Shown here one piece after another: positions 1-10,180 of a stretch of DNA of 30,342 nt (positions are counted from its first letter, which is position 1; each line of letters opens with the position of its first letter). The notes below the pieces were generated by a model, which worked only from the letters and a program-made list of their open reading frames with translations, made no database searches and was not told the DNA's origin. The stretch is taken from the NCBI GenBank assembly GCA_040182905.1, contig JARQWU010000115.1, positions 1 to 30,342 of the forward strand, in the 5' to 3' direction. This stretch comes from Barthelona sp. PAP020 (lineage: Eukaryota > Metamonada: BaSk clade). The translations under genes were made by a program, and so were the position numbers.

Positions 1-181
1 TTTTTCAAAAAAAAAAAAAAAAAAGAAAAGATTTGATGTATAATCAAAATGACTAAGAATTAACTAAAATATATTTCAAATTTTACAGAAAGAAATAGCT
101 TCTCAGAAACAAGAATCAAAAAAACAATTTTAAAAGTTTTTTTTTGCAGGTAAAAATTTGTTACCTGCATTAATAATATTT
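1..181. other. AT-rich upstream region of the kinase gene
   Basis: No gene is visible. The stretch opens with five T, a C and then a run of about 18 A, and carries a second T tract (9 T) that ends in GCAG just before a short hairpin at 145-169. The only ATG, near 50, is followed by a stop after four codons. It is most simply the promoter and 5' leader of the kinase gene downstream. A gene lying to the left of the window cannot be excluded. Confidence 0.5.
145..169 (+). repeat. 9-bp inverted repeat in the kinase leader
   Basis: TGCAGGTAA (145-153) and TTACCTGCA (161-169) are exact reverse complements separated by seven bases, so the leader could fold into a short, relatively GC-rich hairpin 13 bases before the proposed ATG. 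A tract of T plus GCAG sits directly against GTAAAA inside the left arm, so the same bases look like a 3' splice site abutting a 5' splice site. The function is unknown. Confidence 0.55.
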
Positions 182-2502
182 ATGAATGAAAATACATTAG
201 AAATATTGAAAGGACTGAATAGTACACGAAATACAACAAGAAAAGTATTAATTTGATTAAAAAAAAATCAACACTAATTAGTTTTAGAAATATTATCGAA
301 AGTTTGGAGAATTATGCAGTGAAGAGAAATTATTGAAAGAAAATGATTATATTGATGATTTAGAAATCATTAAGGGACTGATTGAATCATCGTACAAATA
401 TTTTTTGACTTTGGAAGCTACTGATGATGATATACAAATATTTTTTCAAATAATCAATAGTTTATTATTAAAAGATTATAATCCATTGATTAAAACTATC
501 ATGAAGAAAATAAAATCGATTTTAACTGAATTTTTGATCTATTTTTTACTATGTATTGAAAATAATCATATTAACTTGAAGTTTAGACAATTATTTTGTC
601 AGACAAGTGCTAATTTATTTAAGAAATTAGTGAATTTGTCTTTAATTTCCATAAATTGTATAAATCAATTGATTATTATGGTTTTACCATTGTTGTATGA
701 GCAACACGACTGGTTATTGCAATTTTTTGTTGATGCAATTATGGTTAATTTGAATCATGATGCATTGATACCTCTTTCTAGTTATCCTAAGTATAATGTT
801 ACGTTTTACACTTCAAATAGACCTATAAAGCATCAATTTACGAATGTAATTGCGTCTAACGAATATGTTTACTTTAATTTTGAATGTTGTTGTTTGTTCA
901 TATTTTTATTTGAAAGTACACGTACAAAGAGTCCTTTATTTGTTCAATTAGGTTCTTTATGTGTTGAAAATCTGACAAATTTAGCATTAATACGAGAATT
1001 TGATAGTTATTATATGAAGATCATATTGCGGGAAAATTTTTTATTTGGTAGGTTTTCCCAGGAGATTTTGAGAGATTTATGGATAATTTCTTCTCGTTCA
1101 GCTTTAAATAAGTCAATTGTTGCTTGCATTTTACAGCTGTTGAATGTGTATGTCTTTAAAAACGAAGTTTTAGATGTAGAGATGAACTTTATTTTGTTTG
1201 AAGAATTTAAATACGATAAACCTATCATAGATAAGCAAGTTCCCGCCAATCTATTAATATTCTTCCTCACAGCTAGAATTGTTGATGAGTATTTGAATTC
1301 TCAAGGAGAAGATCTAAAGTTTATCACCAAAACACCTACATCTACCACGGATAATGCATCTTCAACAGTTGATAGATTTAGCCTTTTCAATAGTGGTCAA
1401 ACATTTGGAAATATTTCATTGAAACGTTCTCCGACTTTAATTGAGGATGCATTTCAATTCTCAAGAGAGGTTAATCTTAGAATTCTTAAGACTTCTTCCA
1501 ATCATTTGATTTTGATTTTGCTGGCTTTGTTGAAAATGGGATGTTTGACAAAGACTAATTTCAAGCAATATTCCAAACTTTTTGATCGTAAAGTTGAATT
1601 GAATGACCATGCTAAACTTTCTTTGATTCCCCTAGCAAAGAAATTTCCATTTCTAAATGAATTTTCTCTATTTCGTTCAATCAAAGGAATTTGGCCATAT
1701 GTTGGGGATCAAATGTATTCGCTTGCAGATTATCCTCTTGCATTTGAATATAATACAATTTTTTCCAGCATTAATTCATTGATATTCTTGAAATTTTTAT
1801 GGAAAAATGATTTAATTGTGATGTCGAATCAATTTGATGTATTGGATCAATTGATGCTTGGTTTATATCATGGACCATATAATAAGACTGTATCTAAGAT
1901 GTTTGGAAAGTTTTTGAAAGTTTTGAAAGAATATCCTAAATATTATGTCTATTTTGTGAATATTTGTGAAGAATACTTGATAGCTAATGAAGATTCATTA
2001 AGTATTTATCAACCGTTAATATTCTTTGAATATTTTAAAGAAAAGAATGATCGTTGGTATAAATTTGTTGTTGATAAAGTAAAAGCTCCAATTATTACTG
2101 ATAAGATGATGATGATATATTTATCTTTGGTAATGTATGAGAATAATTGGAAAGATTTGCTTGAAATAAGTAAATTAAGTTTTAAAGATTTAAATTTAAC
2201 TGATGAAGATGAAATGTTTTTTTTAACAAATTTATCTATTGAAGAAAATCTTTCTCTTTTATTAGAACAAGATATAAGATTTTCGTTTGAAGTTATTAAT
2301 AAACAAATGTTAAAGATATTGTTGAATTCCGAAAGGTTTAGCAAAAAAATTTTATTTGCTGAAAATTTATTGAAAATTCTTATTGAAAAAATTCATTTTT
2401 CTAATAATTTAGAAAAATGGATTCATATTACTAAAAAAAAGAAACGTTATTATTTTTATTCAATCTTGATTAATTTTTGTGATTTCGTTATTAATATAAA
2501 AG

Positions 2503-2537
<35 letters not shown>

Positions 2538-5500
2538 AAAGAAGAAATTTTAGTGACAATTTTTGAAATTGTCTTTGAATTGTGTTTACAAGAATCAACT
2601 TGGGATCTATTGAAAATTTTATATTCAATCATTTCAAAACATTATGAAACTTTTGATAAACTTTTGAAAGATTTTGATCAAGCTATTTTTAAAGAAATAT
2701 TTTTAGAAAGTATATATAATTTTACTCAAATTGAATTTGATATTGAAACAATTAATTTAAATGTTAAACAATTACAGAAACAACATTTTGATAAAGTTGA
2801 TGAAATGTTTGAAATGTTTAAATTTTTAAAAGATTCAAAAACATTTTTGTTATTTGATAATGAGAATAGTGATAGTAGAATTGATTTTAAAATAAATATT
2901 GGAAATATTTATGAATTTTTGAAAGTTTATTTTGATTTATTATTAGATCGTTTGATTTATAATGTTGATACTATTGTAATATTAATTTTTGCTAAGAATG
3001 ATTTGAGTGAATTTCTTTTGAATAAATTTCAAGCGTTTTCAAACAATATTGCTTTACAATTTCATATTTTAACAATCTTAAATACTTATCAATTAATATT
3101 TCATAATAAAATTATATATAAATTTCCTTTAACTTTATTTGAAAATGATTCATTTTGGTTATTAAGTTCATATATTTTATTGAAAAGTGATATTTTAAAA
3201 TCAACAAAAACAAAGACAAAAACAAATTTTTTTTTAACAGAACAACAACAATTGATATTAACTAATGAATTATTAGTCAATATTGGTAAAAATACTAATA
3301 ATGTTTCAATGAGATTATATATTCCTTACTTTGTTTTATATAGTTTTTCAATTTTTGATTTTTTTACAATATTTAAAGGTAAAGAAGAAGAAAAAGAAGA
3401 AGAAGAAGAAGAACAAGACGAAGAAGAAGAAGAATATGAAGAAAAAGAATTTGAAAGATTTATTTATACTTTATTAAATCCAATTTCAGCAAATTATGAT
3501 CAAAATAATGAATTATCTATTCAACAAATTATAAAGAAATTGATTAATCAATCTAATTATTTAATTTCTTATCTTTTTCATCATTTAAGATTAAAGAATT
3601 ATTCAACATATTTGAAAAAATTCACTCGAATCATTTTTGATTTAACTGATTTAAGTTCTTGTATAATAACTGAAACAATAATTATATCAATCATATCAAT
3701 CATATTTGATAATGATTCTTTAAATAATATGGATATACAATGTATACAATTATTAAAAGAATATTATTTAAATACAAATAAAATTAGTAAGAAATTGAAT
3801 AATTACTATTTTTGTTTGATACATTTTTATAAATTAGATGAATATTTTAATAATCCTATTGATACAAACAATAACAACAAAAATTTTGAGATTAATGGAG
3901 GTAATGAATTAAATGATGAATTGAGTATGATTGAAATTTTGAAATCTTTTGATATGAAAAACCCTTCTATTAGAATTCAAAGTCTTGCTAGATTAGAAGT
4001 GGAATCTTTAATCAATGATTTATTAAGTAGAAATGATGATGATAATAACCATCAAAACAATCCTAAGTTAAACATGTTATTCAATTCAAAAGAAACTTTA
4101 GTTGTTTTTCAAAATTTGATTAAATTACCATGGTTAAAAGATTTAGCTGTTAGAGTTTATAACATTTTTATTGATTTATTGAATAGTCAAGATTTATTGT
4201 TTTTTTACAGTTTTGAAGAAGAAATAGAAGAAGATGATGATAAATTATTTCCTTCCAATAATGAAAATAATAACAACAATAATTTCAATGAAACCAAATA
4301 TTTATTACAAAAAATGGATAATTTATTAAGCAATTATTATGATTCAACTGAATTAAATTATGTCTTTTCAATATTAGCATTTTTGACCAAACTCAATGAA
4401 AAAGATATTGTGCCTCTCTGGTGGGATTCTAACTATATTCTTTCAAATGAATTCATTGAATCTCAATATCAATCTCTAAACAAATTAAACAATTTTTTAT
4501 TGGAAAAATTGGAAAAATTGAAAATTTCTTTAACCAATGAAAATGTTTTAAATTTAATGCCACCTTTAACTCCTTTAATTAAGTTTATTCGATTGAATAA
4601 TGATTTGACAGATATTATTGTATATTTAATGAGTTATTTGAGTGTCAAATTAGATCCAAATATTATTGTTTCAGATTGGATAAATCCTATGATCAATAAC
4701 AACAATAACTTTGGAATGAATCTTAAAACTGAAAAATTTGTTGAACATTTAGCTTTTGAACATTTAAATATTTTGAATGTTCGTTATGGTGATTGTTTAG
4801 AATTGATTGGAAAGAAAGAATTTGAACAGAGTTACGCAAGTCTTATAGATTTTACTCAAAACAATGTATTTTCATTGTTATTAAATTCTCATGTTACTAT
4901 TCAACCTTTTTTTAATTTTACAAAGGGTATTCAAAACAATAACAATAATGAAGCTGTAGATGTTGATAGAAGAGAAAAAACAACTTGTAAATTGAAATTT
5001 TCCACTGAATCAATTATTTCACAAATAAAAAAAGAGATATTATATTCTACTTCTACTTCTTCTACTTCTACTTCTACTTGTATTTCAGCTTCTGAATTAT
5101 GGAATTCTAATTTTGATCCTTCAAAATGGACATCTCAAACTATTTTTCAAACAAATGAAAAGAATGAAACAAATGAAAATAATTTTTTGAATTTAACCTT
5201 ATTTAGGGTTAAGCAAAATATTTTAGAAAAAAATTATGGAAAAGTTTGTGAAATCATTGAAAATTTTATATATACAGAAAAGCCTATTGATTTAATACAA
5301 TATAAGTTGACTAATTTTCATATTTCAGCAACATTGACAAAAATGCTAAGGGAATTAAATCTGGTTAAAAATACACCTTTAGATTTACAAACTTCAACTT
5401 TAAATGGTTGGATAGAATTGTTTTTAATGAATTCTTATCAAAGTTTTCAAAGTTTTGATAATTTCAATAATTTCAATAATTTTGATAATTTTGATAATTC

Positions 5501-8453
5501 TGTAAAAACTATCAAAATTTTAAATAATAAGTGGTTATTTGAATTGGCTTGTACAACAGAGAATAACTTAGTTAAAACAATTGCTTTAGAAAATGTTTTA
5601 AAATTTGAAAATAATTTGGTCACTTTACAAAATCTTGGAAAAAGAATTTCCTTGTTTAAAAAGAGTAATATTGAAGAATATCAATCTTTATTTAAAATAT
5701 TGGTAAATATTGAAGGGATGTCTGAATATTTAACACAATTATTCCTTCCTACTGAAGATTTTATATTTGAAATAGATGAAAATGAACAAATATTACCAAA
5801 AACTTTGATTAATTTATTTCAAACTCTTTTAACTAATAAAACAATTCATTGTCATGCAAATTCTAATGATAATGTAAATGTTGAAAAGTTAAGAAATGAA
5901 TTATTTAATTCTTTGATTTCTTTTCAAAACTTTTCATTAATTTTAAAAAGTTTTAATTATTGTTATGATGATACCATTGAATTTTCAGCAATTGCTGCTA
6001 ATTTTGATAATATGTTTCGAAAACTGATGGATATTTCTTTATCTACACCACATCAAGCAAGAATCAATAGAATACTTCAATTAGAAAAGATTAAAGATAT
6101 TGAACATTCGAATACGAATGGAATTAATTCAATAAATTTAAATGAATATAAGAAACGAGTGATCACTGATTTGAAAGAGATAATTCAACATTATAAACAT
6201 ACAAGTTTATGTGGGTTAACAAGTTTATTTAGTTATTTACAATATTTAACATTGACCAATGAAATCAAAGAAAATTCAGCAATCAATTTGTTTTCTACTT
6301 GGTGGAAATTGAAAGAACTTTTTGAATTGGTCAATAAATTACCAAATGATTCATTTCAAAGTGTCAAATTTTTCATTAGTAAAATCTTATTTATTGCTAC
6401 CACTTTAATTGATAAATCATTCATAGGTACATTGTTTAGTACTTTTGTTTATGAAAAGAATAACAACAATAACAAAAAGAACAAACAGACTAATAATGAA
6501 ACATTTAAATTATCGATTGGTAATATTGCTGATGGTTATTCAATTGATCCAATGATATTTTTTGATTATTTTTTGATTTCTCATGATGGGGATGATATTA
6601 AGAAGAATAAGAATAAGAATACAAACCATCATCTATTATCATCTTCATTATTGTTACAAACAAGTCGTTCATTAATTAATAGAATAAAGAATCTTGATTT
6701 TGATATGAAAGATTTTCTTTCACAAAAAATTCACGATGAAAATATGGCAAACAATCCTGATTTTAATGATTGTTTAAATTATTATCAAATTGTTTCTAAT
6801 TTATTAGCTTTTAGATTGATAGCAATTTATCCTAAACATGTTGCATTCTTTACTTTCAAAAAAGCTTTGAGTGTTCCTTGCTTATACGATTTTTTAAGTC
6901 ATTTGGTTGAAGTTGATCCAGCAATTAAAAACATTTTCACTGGTATTGAAACATTTGCTAACATTATGAAAAAATTGGTCAAACCTTCAAAAGCAAGAAA
7001 AGATAAATCAATTGTTGAAGTTTGGAGAAGACAAATCAAAACTGTTTTGAACAAATTTTCTCTTGGTAGTAATGAGGTTTTAACTGATTTAAGAAAATGT
7101 CATGTGATTAGTAGCACTTTAAATTATGCTAAATTTCCTGAAGATGTTTTTTTCAATACAATGCAAATGTATATTCCAAATTGTATAGTTGACATACATA
7201 TGAATAATTTTACAAGTGTTGCTATAAATGTTGATGATGTTACAATTCGATATTTATCAACTGAATATTGTGAATTAGGAGGTATTACATCACCAACAAA
7301 ATTTCATATTAAAGGTTCAAATGGTAAGATATATCCATTTATTCTAAAAAATGAAGATTTGACAGTATCTTCAGTAATATATGATTTTTTCAACTATGTT
7401 AACAACATTCTAGCAAGCAATGGCTTCCCTGCTAAACATACATTAAAAACTTACAAAATTGTCCCTATACCAACATCTGCTTCCACAAAATCATCTTCGT
7501 CTAATACATCAATTGGTTATATTGAATGGATTTCAGGTACAATAGCTCTTAGAAACTATATTTTATTAAGTAACGTCGAATCAACCGCTTTATCAAAAGT
7601 TAAGGATCGTGCTAAAGCTAGAGAACATTTGGAATTTTTAGGCGCTCATTTACGTTATTTTCCAAACGATTTATCCACAGTAGAAGCTCATACTATTTTC
7701 GATAAGTCAATTACAACAAACTTTGGACCTAATTTCGGAAACAAATTGAAGAATTTCGAGTTTGACAGCGAAACTGAGGGCTTAGCAAGTCATTTGGAAA
7801 CTTTTCAAAATATTAAGAAGAAATTCAATCCAGTGTTAGGTTTTTGGTTCTCAGAACAAGCTTTTGCAAGAGGCTCACATTTTGAACATTCCAGTCGATT
7901 ATTCTTTGAACTTAAAAACAATTTTTTAATTTCTTGTGCAGTGAATTCAATTGTGGGTCATATTGTTGGTCTAGGTGATCGACATTTGAGCAATATATTA
8001 ATCATGGAAAATACTGGATCCATTGTCAATATTGATTTGGAATTGTTGTTTGACGATGCTAAGGTTCTGCAAATTCCTGAAAAAGTACCTTTCAGATTGA
8101 CTTCTAATATTATACATGCTTTAGGCGGCGTAAGTGTTCTCAATTCAAAGTTTAAAGCAGAAATGACGAAAATTTATCGAATTATGGTGAATAACGGCGT
8201 TCCTTTGATTGCCATTTGTGAATCAATCATTCAAAGTAATTTGGGACGTTCTTTTGGTGATGATAATGAGGAAAATTCTCTTGCTGATCGAGCTTTGAGT
8301 TTGGTTAATAAAAAATTATTCTTTGGGCAGTTTAGTGTGCCTTCCAGTGCTTTAAAAGATGAAACATATAATTATATTTCAGAGTTGATTAATCAAGCAA
8401 CCGATGATAGAAATCTTTGTCTTATGTTTAAAGGTTGGTCACCGTGGGTTTAG
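182..8453 (+). CDS. Giant PI3K-like protein kinase, SMG1-like (PIKK family)
   Basis: A PIKK of about 2,742 residues if an intron at 245-287 is removed (join 182-244, 288-8453). Without it, the frame from 288 has no ATG until 501. The kinase domain occupies roughly residues 2330-2690. It has the ATP-binding lysine in YPFILK (K2375), the catalytic loop GLGDRHLSN (D2585, N2590) and a metal-binding D2604 in NIDLE, where the family usually has IDFG or IDYN. A FATC tail ends GWSPWV at the stop codon. The stretch PEKVPFRLT plus the LEDL-like NEDL after the lysine resemble SMG1 more than ATR, ATM or mTOR (recalled family sequences, not a search). SMG1 phosphorylates UPF1 in nonsense-mediated decay; ATR is the main alternative. 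The first 2,200 residues look like alpha-helical repeats, interrupted by poly-Q, poly-E/K, poly-N and S/T runs. Family membership is near certain; the subfamily is an inference. Confidence 0.9.
245..287 (+). other. Candidate 43-nt phase-0 intron in the kinase gene
   Basis: The ATG at 182 opens a frame of 21 codons that runs straight into GTATTA. After CACTAATTAGTTTTAG the coding frame resumes at 288 and stays open to 8453. Removal joins exon 1 (MNENTLEILK...) to KYYRKFGELCSEEK with no frame break. ACTAAT near the 3' end could be the branch site. An earlier AG at 280-281 would bring the TAG at 285-287 into frame, so the second AG is preferred. This is an inference from the missing ATG; no second intron in the window is available for comparison. 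Confidence 0.5.
2505..2537 (+). repeat. CAA microsatellite, 11 Gln codons
   Basis: Eleven uninterrupted CAA codons encode poly-glutamine at about residues 761-771 of the kinase, between helical segments. A pure triplet run like this is prone to length change. It lies far from the catalytic domain and probably forms a loop. Confidence 0.95.
3382..3450 (+). repeat. GAA-rich acidic tract in the kinase gene
   Basis: A purine-only stretch dominated by GAA encodes a run of Glu with a few Lys, Gln, Asp and Tyr, around residues 1053-1075 of the kinase. It follows a hydrophobic helix and precedes FERFIYTLL, so it looks like an expanded surface loop. Confidence 0.85.
5045..5077 (+). repeat. TTCTAC hexamer repeat (Ser-Thr run)
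   Basis: Five TTCTAC hexamers, one pair separated by an extra TTC, encode alternating Ser and Thr in the kinase frame. It is a simple-sequence insertion. Confidence 0.9.
5454..5498 (+). repeat. 9-bp tandem repeat, five copies (F-D/N-N)
   Basis: Five consecutive 9-mers, three TTTGATAAT and two TTCAATAAT in the order 1-2-2-1-1, encode Phe-Asp-Asn or Phe-Asn-Asn. The interspersed T/C and G/A variants suggest stepwise duplication within the kinase gene. Confidence 0.9.
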
Positions 8454-8734
8454 TTCTTTTATTTTTTTTCCTCTTTTTGTTGATATAAACAGCTAAATTT
8501 TTATTTTTTGTGTTACTGCATCAGCATCCCTATTCACCCAATATATTATTTTTTGGATGTACTCTGCAATGAAATACGTATTCAATGTTCTTGTTGAATG
8601 TCTAAAGAATCAAAAAATTCGCTTTTTGTCACAAAACAACTGTGAAATCTTGCATATTGAAAAGAAATGAACCTTAACAAAGAACATCAGTTTTCTTATG
8701 ACATAACACAATATAAATATTGCAAATTGAAATT

Positions 8735-8804
8735 TTTCATTGTTGAAAACCACCCTAAAAGTTCAATTTTTCTTTTCAACTGAATTTATTTTTAAACAAT
8801 GAAA
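8735..8804. repeat. 10-bp inverted repeat in the convergent gap
   Basis: TTTCATTGTT (8735-8744) and AACAATGAAA (8795-8804) are exact reverse complements 50 bases apart. GTTGAAAA (8742-8749) can instead pair with TTTTCAAC (8773-8780), giving two competing stems. Either may mark transcript ends; AT-rich chance pairing is possible. Confidence 0.4.
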
Positions 8805-8882
8805 TTTCTGCTACAAAAAAGAAAAAAAGCGCAAATATTTATGAGAAGCACATCAAACATGAATTGATGCAAAAAAAAAACC

Positions 8883-8907
8883 TGAAATTTGAAATTTTCA
8901 AATTTCA
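8883..8907. repeat. 12-bp near-perfect palindrome beside a stop codon
   Basis: TGAAATTTGAAA and TTTCAAATTTCA flank a single T, making a 25-base palindrome that starts 12 bases downstream of the stop of the minus-strand gene. A one-base loop means an extruded hairpin would open several central pairs. Candidate 3'-end or protein-binding site; function not known. Confidence 0.6.
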
Positions 8908-8919
8908 AATTATTAAAAA

Positions 8920-9888
8920 CTATTGGTACGTCTTACTTTGTAAAAGATAAGCATCAAGAATGGAAGAGAGTGAATATATCAATTTGACATCATTTTGCAA
9001 GATAGAAACAAATATATGAGATAATTGTTCAAATCCCAAAAGAGAATGAGCTTTCAAATTGCTGCGAATTAAAATCAAAGCATTTTCTACTTTTTTGGAA
9101 GCATTCTCAAGATCCATGTCAAAACTATCAAGCAAATTTTCATTCAATTGACAAATATAATTTGAATAAAAGATGGCAACAGGTAAACAGGGTAAAACGT
9201 CTGAAAAATTTGTAAACTTTGTTCTCAACAATCTCCAAAAGGCTTCACAAGCTTCATTTTTCTTCTTAATAATTAGATAACAAGAATTTAAATGCTTTTT
9301 GCTGGGAGAATTGATAGATGGTGCGTTCATTAAAATTTTTTGACATAAGACCTGAAATCGAAGCTCAGAATGAGGTTGACTTTGGATTTTGGAAAGTTTC
9401 ATCACAAAATTTTTTGCAGCAAATAGAAAACGCTTCTTTAACCTGTTATACTTCTTTTTCAAATCAATTTCATCATTTATCGCTTCAAAATTACTCAGCT
9501 TCAAACTATTAAGACTATTATCTTGAATAAGCGTGTTATATAAGGGAGATAACTGATGAATGCACATCTTTTCTGCAAGAATAGTAATCAAGAAATTTAA
9601 ACAAATTAAAATGAGCAGGGGCGATTTTATTTTTGATAAAATAAAAACAAATGGACAATTCAATACGACTAATTCTCTGACTAATATTGTGTATTTTGTA
9701 TTGATTGATCTGTCTAAAATTTTATGGTAAGTGCTTTCATCTTTATTGTTTTTTAATTTGAATAAAGCTATCATATTTGCATTTAATAATGGATCAATAG
9801 CAATTTTCGAATCATTTAAAGCTTGAAATAACATTTGAGCATCTATTTTAATTCCAACATATTCACATAGCTCAATAAATCCATTCAT
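8920..9888 (-). CDS. Unknown 322-residue helical protein
   Basis: I do not recognise this protein. The ATG at 9886-9888 gives MNGFIELCEYVG and the frame is open for 322 codons. It has no signal peptide. One hydrophobic stretch near residues 78-105 (around FVFILSKIKSPLLILICLNF) could be a membrane segment or a buried helix. The rest is a mix of Leu/Ile-rich helices and Lys-rich patches, with cysteines scattered at wide spacing and no zinc-finger pattern. It is transcribed away from LRRC49 across a 292-bp divergent gap, so the two may share control. The length, ATG start and even codon use support a real gene. Confidence 0.75.
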   Translation of the reverse strand: MNGFIELCEYVGIKIDAQMLFQALNDSKIAIDPLLNANMIALFKLKNNKDESTYHKILDRSINTKYTILVRELVVLNCPFVFILSKIKSPLLILICLNFLITILAEKMCIHQLSPLYNTLIQDNSLNSLKLSNFEAINDEIDLKKKYNRLKKRFLFAAKNFVMKLSKIQSQPHSELRFQVLCQKILMNAPSINSPSKKHLNSCYLIIKKKNEACEAFWRLLRTKFTNFSDVLPCLPVAIFYSNYICQLNENLLDSFDMDLENASKKVENALILIRSNLKAHSLLGFEQLSHIFVSILQNDVKLIYSLSSILDAYLLQSKTYQ

Positions 9889-10180
9889 TTGTTTAATTTT
9901 TTTTTGTTTTTATCAATCAAACTATTAAAATTAATTGATTGATAATTTGTTAACAGAAAAATAAAAAATTTTTTTTTTTTTGATTTGATTTGAGGTGGGA
10001 AAGCCAATTTCCGATCTTTCTTTTTTTTTTTTTTTCCATTATTACAGCGAGTCTTTGACTAAAATGAACTGTTATTAACCTGTAATATTAATTTATAATT
10101 TAATTGCCTTTTTCCATTTCATAATATTAACAGATAACAATAATTATTTTTGTATTTTTTTATTTATCATCTAATTAGTA
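9889..10180. promoter_or_regulatory. Divergent promoter region, unknown gene / LRRC49
   Basis: 292 bp separate two start codons facing away from each other. It holds two T tracts (about 9968-9981 and 10019-10035) and an 11-bp inverted repeat, and is otherwise AT-rich. It is expected to drive both genes; no defined core element could be identified. Confidence 0.55.
9910..9945. repeat. 11-bp inverted repeat in a divergent promoter
   Basis: TTATCAATCAA (9910-9920) and TTGATTGATAA (9935-9945) are exact reverse complements separated by 14 bases, 22 bases upstream of the minus-strand ATG. ATCAATCAA contains two direct ATCAA units, so each arm could also be a pair of protein-binding sites. Confidence 0.6.

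Larger units (their letters stand above)
8454..8919. other. 466-bp convergent intergenic region
   Basis: This lies between the kinase stop and the stop of the minus-strand gene at 8920, so it should hold both 3' ends. It is AT-rich with several inverted repeats, listed separately. A 37-codon ATG frame (8557-8670, +) is present but does not look like a gene. No canonical AATAAA stands out just after either stop. Confidence 0.6.

Noticed and set aside
1-24. Run of A near the window start as a poly(A) tail of a retrocopy
   Set aside because: No retrogene sequence or target-site duplication adjoins it; homopolymer A/T runs are common throughout.
146-168. TTACCTGC as a U1 snRNA 5' end
   Set aside because: The motif lacks the ATAC start, has no Sm site or stem-loops downstream, and is explained as one arm of the hairpin.
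1010-2344. Several short minus-strand frames within the kinase gene
   Set aside because: They fall wholly inside a convincing coding sequence; low GC and T/A-rich antisense frames account for them.
8557-8670. 37-codon ATG frame after the kinase stop
   Set aside because: Composition is that of AT-rich noise, with no hydrophobic or charged pattern; it lies where a 3' UTR is expected.
9001-9050. GTTCAAATCC-like string as a tRNA B box
   Set aside because: It lies in the coding frame of the unknown minus-strand gene, has no matching A box and cannot fold into a cloverleaf.
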